The notes beneath the pieces were generated by a model. It searched no databases. It saw only the letters and a program-made list of their open reading frames with translations, and had not been told where the DNA came from. A program made the translations under genes and the position numbers. A stretch of 64,000 bases of DNA. Source: Hormiphora californensis. Its lineage: Eukaryota; Ctenophora; Tentaculata; Cydippida; Pleurobrachiidae. The DNA lies in contig CM035354.1 in NCBI GenBank assembly GCA_020137815.1, positions 5,081,423 through 5,145,422 on the forward strand, given 5' to 3'. Of the stretch, positions 33,917 through 44,600 are shown one piece after another; within the stretch, counting starts at the first letter, position 1, and the number at the start of each line of letters is the position of its first letter.

Positions 33917-36900
33917 TTAAGTCTTTATTTCTGCAGATTTCAACTTGCTGACCAGGCTGTTAATTTTATCGTCACTGAAATAAGCAAGAAGTTGGTTAGA
34001 GTTATGAAAGTAATCAATGTATGGATAATGTTAGTTAGTAAGTTACGAGATGAGTCAAGATGAGTAGAGAGTCAATGTATAGAACTGGTGATCAGTACGA
34101 GCTATTATGAAAACAAAACTGCCGTGATTCTCAGCCGGAAGAAGGCAATTTCTCAGAAACTTACTTCTCTTGAAGAATAGCTTTCACTTTGGTCTGTTGA
34201 TCCCCACTTAACGAGGGGAATTTACCAGCCGTAGCCTTCTGAAACTTTAATTTAGATCTCAATTGATCGGCATCAATTTTCAGACACTTCACTCTCTGAG
34301 AGAGCTCTGTCATCTCGCCCCTCAGAGAGTTCTCCGCATCTGACAGGTCCGGTAACAGGTTCTGGACGTCCCTCGTTACACGTGATACCCTGGGAATATA
34401 TACTTCTATTAGCTTGAAATACGAAGATATTTTGGTCCGTTTTACCGAGGTTCACGGTACGGCCGAAATATCATTTGAGATTTTACGGGGGGGATCCCAT
34501 GGTATACTTTGGTATACTTTGGTATACTTTGGTATATGGAAAATCCCAAAAAAATATGTGGAAAGTACCAAAGTATACCAAAGTATACCATATCTTTTTA
34601 ATAACTTTAAAGTACTTTAAAGTGTTAATTTACAACAGTTAAGGCTTTAAAACATTTTATATAAACTTTCTTGACTCATAAAATTGGACAATGGTGCTAA
34701 ATAGGCTAAATTCATAGAATCGAGGGAAAATATTACCTATAAAATGGTGAGTCAGAAAACTGGGGTTTGACAAATTGGGACCCATTTGAGTATGATAAAA
34801 AAACTTTTAAAAAGTCAAGAAAATGTTCAAATAGTATTTGGTAGTCTCCAAAAATTTTTCAAAAATTGCCTTCACCGGGAATCGAACCCGAGTGGCAAGC
34901 CTAGAAGCACTAGCCGGATGATGTAACAAAAACGTAAAAATCGGTTTAATAAGCGTTATATTACCAACTTATAAAGAAATAAGGATGTATTTTTACAAAT
35001 TTAGTCATTTATGTTAACTTATCGCTTAAATTTTACCTTTTTCAAAATTTTTATGGTATACTTTGGTATACCTTGGTATACTTTGGTATACTTTGGTATA
35101 CTTTGGTATATGGAAAATCGCTGAAAAAGTTGTGGAAAGTGCCAAAGTATACCAAAGTATACCATGGGATCCCCCCCGATTTTACCTATCTTGCAGATTT
35201 TGTTGTCGTTTTGATACATTAGATGATCGTTGCGATAGGGTGGTGCTTGCTGTTTTTAGTGTCGATATACTTTGCTCCAACTCCGCTAACTCTGCACGGT
35301 GTTGTGAGTGTTGGTCCTGGAATGAGAATCTTGTTAACAATAGAGAGAGGAAAATGTAGGAGAAAGTACTGAAGTGGACCATGAAAGAGCCGTGTTTTGT
35401 TCAAACATGGTCGAGCAAGACAAAACGAGCCCTATTATTTATATGCTCTTTAAATTCACCTGTAGTAGTGTCATGTGATGTAGTATTTCAGTTCGTGCCT
35501 TGCTCTGTCTCCCCACATACTCTTCCCTAAATACCGCAGTGCACTTTAGTAGCAGATCAAGGAGGGCTTTCTCAGACATCCCACCAGCGTTACCACTCCT
35601 GGTAGGGGAGGGAGTGATGAAGGTGACATCATATATCAGTTATAATGACTTGGAGCTATAATTCATTTTTGTCATCAATCATATCCCCCTTCACAGATTT
35701 GCAACAGCATAAACCAGTCATCCCCCACCTTACCTCAGTACGGGATTACTAGTGGTCCTATCCAGTAAAGTCTGTATCCTCTGACTGAATGGTTTGGTAT
35801 ACAACTGCTTCATAGGACTGGCAGGAGGCTCCTTCCCGCCCTCGCCAGCTGTAGTTAAGAGTGGTATAGTTTCCCTGGTAACACTCCTCAATGGTAACTG
35901 GATGAACTCAGCGTTGCTAATCAGAACTAGCAGGCTGCTCCCTAGGATTGAGTCTTGGAGGAGGGTAGCACCGAACAGACATGTCGGGTCACTGACACCT
36001 ACTGGTTGTACACAGAGGAGGTGTTCTACCGTGCTCTCACACTCTAGGTTTAGTTCACTTGTCTCATCTGAGGGGGAGGGGGTTGGAATTAGTATGTTCT
36101 GAAATAAACAGTATCATTATTGATAAGTGACTGCACAGTAGACAAGAAGTTGTGAACAAGTGAGATGATCTTACCTTTAGCGAATGTTTGCAGTCTATGT
36201 ATGGAGGGTAGAACCACACTATACACGCCAGTAGCAGTCTTAACAAAATACCGATCAAATGAGCTGTGATCAGGTAGGAGCACTAACACACCCTCCTCCT
36301 CATCCCCTCCCTCACTGCTCCCTGCCTCCCTCTCTGGTAGGTCCAGGGAGAACATCTCCAGGAGATAGAGACATTCCTCATCTTCCTCGTCAGAAGAAAG
36401 GAGGGCCAGGTGGTGAACTGTGCCGGAGAGGGAGGCACAAGCTAGGACAGGGGGACTGCATCCTAGCACCAGAATCGAGGAAAAGTCTAGTTCGTAACAG
36501 TCGTTGTTGGGAGGCAGCACTCGAAGGGGTCCCTCTAACTTGACTGATTCACTGTGTGGTGAGAAAAAGGTCAGAGATCATTCGAGGGGATAGGGCAAAA
36601 TAAAATATTTTGAGGAATGATAACTTACTCTGTTGCTGAGAGAGGCATTCGTAATATGTGTACATCTGAATTCTCCTCCAAGGCAAAGATGGGGAAACCC
36701 TGCTCCTCGGGACCAAATGAAAACGAAGTCATGGCTCCTGGAAGTGGTGACCTACAACTATGGCTCATGCAACTATGGCTCATAAAATCTATGAGCCATA
36801 GATGCATGCAACTATGGCTCATAGATTTTATGAGCCATAGATGCATACAACTATGGCTCATAGAAATGTGATCTGATTAGGTTCTATGAGCCAAAGCTAG

Positions 36901-39900
36901 TGAGAGTGAGAGGGACGTTAGTGACACGTGAGTGACACGTGAGTGACACGTGAGTGACACGTGAGTGACATGTGAGTGACACGTGAGTTTTCGAATCATA
37001 TGTAATATTAAATGAGCACAAATGCAAACGATTAACATAATGATAAATCTAATATTACATAATTAAAATTACACTATCAGTTCATCTCGGATATAATGGT
37101 AAAAGGGGTCCTTCTTTGGACAGTTCATAGAGCATTTCACGTGAATCAGCAGCTCCTTAACACGATGTTTATGATCGGATAGGTACTAAACAGCCACCTT
37201 GCATTATCACTATCAGGATCCACAGTAAAAAACTCTCCAACAGGTCTGATTTTCGAGAAAGTAGTATAGGTAGGATGTTCCCAGAAATTGCCTGGCTAAA
37301 GTTTCTGATCTTTCACACTCTTCCAAAACCTCCCGGTACTCGTTGAACGTTGTAGTGTTGTTCGTGACGTCGATAACAATTATAGCTAGTGAATCCACTG
37401 ACAAATTCTAATGAGTGGGATGAATATGTGACAGTGTCACATATCCACCCCCCTCACTGACACGATTCTGGGATGCGCCATTAGCAGAGTGAAACGATAC
37501 GAGATACGAAATTTATGATTCGGGGGAGCTCATTAGCAGTGTGAGACGATAGGTATATGGAACATGATTCGGGGAAGCTTATTAGGAGTGTTAGACGATA
37601 TGAGAAACGATTCGGAGAATGTTTTATCGCTCTTTCTATCTATCTCTATCTCTATCTCTATCTCTTTTTGTCAATTATCTTGGACTTGAGAACCAGATGA
37701 GGTGCCTACCATTATACTATAATGCGAGCTGACGCTACACACTTGGTGAGTTTAGTGCCCTTATTTTTGGTAATAAGAGCCTATCGGCTCGCCTCATTGT
37801 TTTTAGGAGGATATGTTGTTTTAGATGGAATGCGTTCGGTTTTTTTTCGAGTCTTGCCAAACAGACCAAATTCAAACCATTCCATCTAAAACAACAACAT
37901 ATCCCCCTAAAAACAACGGGGCTGAGCCGACATCCAGATAAAAAAGGAAAAGGAGTATGGACAAAAATAAGGGCACCAAAGTTTGTAGCTTCCTCGCATT
38001 AGTATGAGTAGGTATCTCATCTGGTTCCCAAGATAATTGACAAAAAGAAATAGAGATAGATAAAAAGAGCGATAAAACATTCTCCGAATCGTGTCTCATA
38101 TCGTCTAGCACTCCTAATAAGCTTCCCCGAATCATGTTCCTGTTAAGGTGAATATACTGTGTCTGAATGAATGACCCTGCAAAACACACGTGCAACCGTA
38201 CTGTGTAACCGTACCGTGTAACCGTACCGTGTAACCTAACTGTGTAACCGAACCGTACTGTAACCGTCCGTAGTATCAGGGACTCTCGCTAATAGCAGAA
38301 CTGTATCTCGATCCTTGTTGGGCAAGGATCTGGACTGAATGAAAACTGGAGAAACACAAGAAATAAAAACTGTAAATAGATAAACTACAATCGGTAGTGG
38401 GTAGTAGTGTCTTGAAAGTGCGCTGGTTTAGCTCCCCCTCAATCCTTCCTCTTCCTCCTTTATACCTCCTCGTAGCTTGGTCTGCAGTCATAACATCTTC
38501 TTTGATGTCCAAACAAGTCCTCGGTGTTGTGTCTGCAACTAGCGCGTCTTGTAAACAATTATATCTTGACGTGGAGACTGATGATGACGTGACTGCTCCA
38601 GCGCTGCATCTTAGATTGTAGATCTGACTTCGAGGTGACAAGACTCCTGCTGCGAGCATGCGTCTTCTTGACGTGGGGATTGAGTTGCTTCTATATTCAT
38701 TACTACTACTACTGGGTTGTGATCCTCTGTTGAGATCCTCTTCATAGGGTAACATGATCCTCTGTCTTGATCCTCTAGGAGAGTGCTTTGCACCCTTAAC
38801 AACATGCACATGCCACACATACATGCAACACTCTCTCATATACTGCCAAATATCTTCACACTCAATATAACCCTTTCTCTGTATACTGCCAAATATCGCT
38901 TCACTCTCACACTGTATAAACCACACTACAACATTCCATATACCGTATCGTCTCACACTGCTAATGAGCTCCCCCGAATCATAAGTTTCGTATCTCGTAT
39001 CGTTTCACTCTGCTAATGGCGCATCCCAGAATCGTGTCAGTGAGGGGGGTGGATATGTGACACTGTCACATATCCATCCCACTCATTAGAATTTGTCAGT
39101 GGATTCACTAGCTATAATTGTTATCGACGTCACGAACAACACTACAACGAGTACCGGGAGGTTTTGGAAGAGTGTGAAAGATCAGAAACTTTAGCCAGGC
39201 AATTTCTGGGAACATCCTACCTATACTACTTTCTCGAAAATCAGACCTGTTGGAGAGTTTTTTACTGTGGATCCTGATAGTGATAATGCAAGGTGGCTGT
39301 TTAGTACCTATCCGATCATAGATTTGAATAAACATCGTGTTAAGGAGCTGCTGATTCACGTGAAATGCTCTATGAACTGTCCAAAGAAGGACCCCTTTTA
39401 CCATTATATCCAAGATGAACTGATAGTGTAATTTTAATTATGTAATATTAGATTTATCATTATGTAAATCGTTTACATTTGTGCTCATTTAATATTACAT
39501 GATTCGAAAACTCACGTGTCACTCACGTGTCACTCACGTGTCACTCACTCTCACTAGCTTTGGCTCATAGAACCTAATCAGATCACATTTCTATGAGCCA
39601 TAGTTGTATGCATCTATGGCTCATAAAATCTATGAGCCATAGTTGCATGCATCTATGGCTCATAGATTTTATGAGCCATAGTTGTAGGTAATCCCTGGAA
39701 GTGTGTGGAGAGATAAGTGAGCTTTTCATGTGTTTTCTAAGAGGGAAAGGGCCGGAGTTGTATAGATTTTCCATACCCCACAGTTGTTGTAATGCTACTT
39801 GAGGGTTGTTACCTGTCTGTGCTGTTATAAGAGATGGACCAGTTGACACGTTGAGACAGTGCAGGTATGCTTGGATTGATTCACTGTCAAATAGCGGATA

Positions 39901-40936
39901 ACTAGCTATCGCGCAGTTAGGCTCCTCTGTACAATACAACCTGGAAATATAAATTGTTCAAACGGTCTCTAAAAAGCAGTTTGAATAGTAAATAACAAGG
40001 AATTTCAATAGTAATTCCAGAATCATTTTGTGACAAAGTATACCTCATAATGTTATCAGAAGTTAGAACTGCAATGTAGTTATCATCTGTAGAGCCAGGA
40101 TGCCATTGGACGTCCACAGAGGACACCTTGGAGTGGGCCTCGTAAAACCGACACCCAACCTGGACACACCTGTTGATAGGGAAATACTGGGTCTCTGGAG
40201 AATAATGGGAAAGTAGAGAGCTGGACTCTGGACAGGTCTTCACTTCATCAGACTGATTCTGATCAGTTTTATTCAGATTTGGAGCTGGGATAGCGCGAAA
40301 GGGCAATGCGCGCATGTTACTGCGCCAAGATATTGGTCCTTGTGTTGTAAGAAAGGAGCGGCGCGTGCCGTCAATCGATAACACAAACAGCCTCTTCCCA
40401 AAATTGCAGCAGCCCCAGATCAGGAAATCAGGAAATCAGGAAATCTTGGACTGAGTTCCGATCATAGGAATTTTTTAGGAAATCATACCTGCACAAAGTA
40501 GGGCCCTTGGGTCGGCGTCGTTTTGGGACCTCTACAACAGCCACTCCCCGTTCCGACCAAAAAAGCAGTTTAGTACCATTTGGTCCCATTGCAATGTGAG
40601 AGGGGGTGAAACCGGGTACTTGGGAGAGGACCAACTCCTGGGGGAAAACATGTTGTTTATATCAGCACAACTTACCCCACCCCACAACACAGAATAAATA
40701 GCTCCCTCTATTAAATACAAATACATAGTACCCCTCTGTACCTGTATTACATATACACATACCTGTATAGAGGCTATCTTGCCTCCACTCAGATCCCTAT
40801 AGTGGTAAGTGTAGATGTGACATGTATCAGGGTTACACACATAAACGTGACTATCATGTTGTGTAACCAGCTCACACCGGGTACTGCAGAATTCAACATC
40901 CTCCAGTTGAGAAAAGGGTACCGGCACTCGAGACAT
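33917..40936 (-). CDS. NUP88: NUP88, nucleoporin of the cytoplasmic face of the nuclear pore
   Basis: NUP88 has an N-terminal beta-propeller and a C-terminal coiled coil, and works with NUP214 and NUP62 in export. Exons are 40936-40763, 40637-40489, 40391-40044, 39940-39813, 36737-36629, 36551-36175, 36067-35734, 35598-35460, 35316-35186, 34389-34165 and a last exon near 33975-33917. Phases agree from exon 1 to exon 10. Recognisable parts are GTKLLFWSERGVAVVEVP, WHPGSTDDNYIAVLTSDNI, AMTSFSFGPEE, acidic SSDEEDEECLYLLEMFS, SNPVLR and a coiled coil (RAELAELEQSISTLK, MTELSQRVKCLKIDADQLR). The start codon at 40936 gives MSRVPVPF. The last exon has two possible acceptors (33976 or 33957), so the final residues are uncertain. 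Two transposons sit exactly on splice sites of introns 4 and 9. The stop lies about 230 bp before the SELENOO start. Confidence 0.92.
34487..35177. mobile_element. 691-bp hAT-like MITE at the NUP88 intron 9 donor
   Basis: Inverted ends GGGGGGGATCCCATGG followed by GTATACTTTG repeats bound the element. Both sides carry GATTTTAC (34479-34486 and 35178-35185), an 8-bp duplication as hAT elements make. On the gene's strand the duplication reads GTAAAATC, which is the splice donor of exon 9. Without the element the intron would be about 97 bp. The interior (34871-34925) carries a tRNA-like 3' half with a B-box. Confidence 0.88.
34871..34925 (-). other. tRNA-like fragment inside the MITE
   Basis: Read on the minus strand it contains GGTTCGATTCC, an RNA polymerase III B-box, in a T-arm (TCGGG-TTCGATT-CCCGG), preceded by CTAGTGCTTCTAG, which could form a short anticodon-like arm. 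No complete cloverleaf or acceptor stem is visible. It is a tRNA or SINE relic and not a working tRNA gene. Confidence 0.45.
36747..39693. mobile_element. 2.9 kb MULE-like foldback at the NUP88 intron 4 acceptor
   Basis: Two arms of about 1.05 kb, starting ACCTACAACTATGGCTCAT near each end, meet near 37855. CCTGGAAGTG occurs on both sides (36737-36746 and 39694-39703), a 10-bp duplication of Mutator-like size. Near the ends the arms contain ATGAGCCATAG palindromes and GTGACACGTGA tandem units (about six on the left, three on the right). The right arm is interrupted by a solo LTR (38141-38933). No transposase is visible. Confidence 0.85.
38141..38933. mobile_element. 793-bp solo LTR nested in the foldback element
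   Basis: The segment starts TGTTAAGG and ends CTACAACA, with 5'-TG and CA-3' borders, and is flanked by TTCC (38137-38140 and 38934-38937). The intact left arm shows the uninterrupted site GGTATATGGAACATG (37552-37566), the complement of the filled site, which proves a clean insertion. There is no internal retrotransposon region. The long minus-strand frame inside is not a known protein. Confidence 0.82.
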
Positions 40937-41160
40937 TGCCTAATATTATAAGGTGTAGATTTGTTGTTATTGGGTAGATATGGGCTACTTTTTATACGGT
41001 AAATATACACAAAAACGATTTTCTGTGGGCCATTTCGCTCTGTCTTTCATGTCGGTACCAGATATATAATTTAAAACAAGATAAAACATGTCTATATCAA
41101 CAGTTTGTGTATTTGGAGCTTGTTCTTCCCTCTATTCCTCTCTCATCAGAAAGGCCATGA

Positions 41161-41553
41161 TCATGCTATATAACCCTTGAACTGAGTGAAACACTCCAAG
41201 ATCTTTGGCTCGACCTCAGGGGTAAACAGGAGCGTCTGTAGTGTCACCATGTACCTATAGGGTATGGGGATTTGATAAACAGAGGGGGTGTGACACAAAC
41301 AGGGGGTTGGAGAAAAGGATGTGATACAAGAAGCTAGAGTTCTGGATAAGATTGAAAGAGTTATCACCGAGAAATGGGACTTACCGTTTCACTTCCCGCC
41401 TATGTTTCACAAGGGTCTGTCTGAGTCTATCCCTGGTACACCTAAACCATAGAGTCTGGGTGTATCTTGATTCTTGTTCACTTCTCACTATATGGTCCGT
41501 TAGGATCATGATGAATCGCTGAGGGGGTAGTGTTAACAAGGGAGGGAAGAGAT

Positions 41554-41628
<75 letters not shown>

Positions 41629-44600
41629 GGAGAGAGAGAGAGAGAGACAGAGAGACAGAGATAGAGAGAGAGAGAGCACCCTACTACCAGCACCTACCTG
41701 TACGACAATAAGGAAGACTTCTTTCTGGCTCAGTTCAGCATCCTCTAACAGTTTCACATAGTGACCCACCTCCTCCTCCGCAGCTTGGGTCAGAGCTTTC
41801 CTTTTCTCAGCGATATCTGGATCTGCAGCTACTGCCTCCTGGTCCTGAAGAGGGAGAATAACATGAGCAGTCAGTACTACATGTACACATGTATACAATG
41901 AACATTGAAATTTGAACACTGTTGATATTCAAACTGTTGTTCTTCAGAGAGTCGCCGATTCCAGCTCCAAAATTCCATACCTTTTTCTCCTTCAACTTTG
42001 CTTTGCTCTTTTCCAGTTCAAGTTTTATCCTATCACACCTCTTGATGCAGTAGCAAATTGTGCTCTCCAGCATCTGCCACAGATACAACCTATAGAGTAG
42101 GGGGGTTTAATGATTCGGCAGTTGTAATAAAAATACAAAATAATTTAGAATTGTGTCCATGTAAAAAACACTATTATCAAAAACGGATTAACTAACAACT
42201 AACACACTGTTACCTATTAAAATGAGGTAGCATATCAGGGCTGAATATCCAACTAACAATACAGCTGGGCTCTATCAACTGGAAATTCAGATACTTTTCT
42301 ATCATGATACACATTAGTTGGTGGTTGGTTTCGAAGAAGTTGAATGTCACCCGGAGACAACACACTTTGGCGTCCTGGTTGGGCATCACCTGGAGCAGCA
42401 GGTCTCGGAATCTGGATAATATAATGGGGTGTCATGATGTGTATCTCGGAACATGGATAGTAGGGTCAGGGAGTGGGTGTGGGGACGGTAAGGAAGTGGG
42501 AGGGATACGAGAGTGAGTAAGACAAGGGTAAATGACGTACCTATTCAATGCCACACTAAGATGGCTAATACTCTTGCATCCCACTCTTAGAATGGTCTGT
42601 ATCACAACCTCTAGCTTTGCTTCGGGAAACTGGGAATCCAAATCACGACCTAGGAGAGAGATCAAATATATCAGCACATTTGCATTATGCATACAGCTCT
42701 GCAAATTAGGGCAGATATTTTTCGGAGAAATACAAGTTACATCTCCTAATAAGATGATATTTACCGTCGATTGAGCCATCAGGTAGGGGCTCTAAACTAG
42801 CCATCATCATTTCAACGTCATCTTTGTTCTTGATACTCTCTATCAGAGCTTTCCCACATTTTGTCTGTAGATTCAACAAGCTATTCTCTGGAGCAGGTTC
42901 CGCGAATTTGTGGTTGAATCCCGGTTTACTGGGCAGCAGGGAGGAAAACTCATCCGGGATTACATCCGTTAACTTTTCATAAAATGTCAACCTGAAAGTA
43001 TTTTTTGTCATTGAACTATACAGGGCTCTTATCGTAAGCACTCACTAAGCTTAGTTTGTAGAAATTAGAAAATATATGGATCTACGATCGTCAGTTAGTT
43101 GTGAGATCACGATTTAATTAATTAATTAGCTACTTTTCCACTTCTTACCATAGCAGCTTTAGGAAGACCTCTTTGAGGAACTTTGGTTTGGGATGGTTGG
43201 GATCACTCTTGTTTAGTTTTATACACTCCTCCCACTCACTCCATGTCCAATGGTATCTGCAATAAAAATGTGGGGTAGATTTAAATTGCATTCAACAGTA
43301 ACTAAATAACAACTATTTGTTATATTGTATTTCCTACTTGAAGTTACTGAGGAAGTAGGCGAACCAAGATCCAAAGCGGTCCACTAGGACAGTGTTCATA
43401 GTGTCCAACCTCTCGTAAACATATGCCACTGCCTGGGCTAGCACCTGAATGGGAGGGGCGGAGATTAGAGTTGGCTGAGAGCACGTTTGAGTAAAGCTGT
43501 TAGTGAGAAGGATGGTTAAACAGTCAATACTGGTTGTTTTTTTACAGGAAGGCTAAACAATTGAGAGCACTCTGAACGTGTCATTTGATAGAAAACGAGT
43601 TTATTATACGAACCTGGGGGAGATGGTCTGCCATTAGTTGACACAGCTGAATCAGTATACTCCCGTAGAAGAGTTCTGGGTACCGGGGCATGGGGAGTTC
43701 CAACAGGCCTCCAAACAACACCTGATTAGAAGGAGTTAAATATGGCCAGAAACACAAAGGACACCATGTCAGCAAGTTCTTCAGAATTCATGCTTCTTTT
43801 TAGAAATCTTTGGGACGATTGGTGAACCCATGATAGACCGCGAAAAAAGACCTCTACAAATAGAGAGAAATAAGATGAAACAAACCTCGACCAGCATGTA
43901 ATTGAGAGGCATGGAACTGCGACCCATAATCCGCAGTAAAGCCTCAGCACATTCCTTCTTAGTGAGGTTCCTACTGTCAATCACATTGATAATGGCATCC
44001 TCTACCAGGTACCTGTCAATACTGTTGAACCTCGGCAACTTGGGCACCTCAGGGCGGTTCGGTACATCCTGGGAGCGGGGCGGTGGGGGTTAGGGGAGGT
44101 ACATCTTAAGGGGGGGGGGGGGTTAGGAGAGCGAATGGTAACTGTTGGATCTATTGAACGATAATTTGGCCGAGACAAAAATAATATTGATCACTTGTTA
44201 AAAGGTATCAATCCCAGCTAGTACTGACCTGAGTGTCGAATATTCTGAAGACAACATATGGAAGGGGGAACTGTGTATGCTCAAGATCAGGGGGTAGTTC
44301 AAATTGTGGCAGGGGATGTTGGAGAGAACTCTCCAGCTTACTCTCAAAAGCAAGATAAGGTCGAACAATCCAGTTATCCTGAAATAATTAGTGTTGTTAG
44401 ATTCAGGTGTTAACATGGTAACAGCGTAGTGTTGTTAAATTCAGGTGTTACCATGGCAACAACGTAGTGTTGTTAGATTCAGGTGTTACCATGGTAACAG
44501 CGTAGTGTTGTTAGATTCAGGTGTTACCATGGTAACAGCGTAGTGTTGTTAGATTCAGGTGTTACCATGGTAACAACGCCCCCTGGCAACAGAGATACTA

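Noticed and set aside
36625-36861. Extension of the NUP88 exons at 36625-36861 and 39583-39813 into QLWLIKSMSHRCM peptides
   Set aside because: These residues come from the ends of the foldback element; phase and family comparison place the exon borders at 36737 and 39813.
38276-38956. 226-codon minus-strand frame
   Set aside because: It lies almost wholly within the solo LTR and crosses its border into the foldback arm; no protein family is recognisable.
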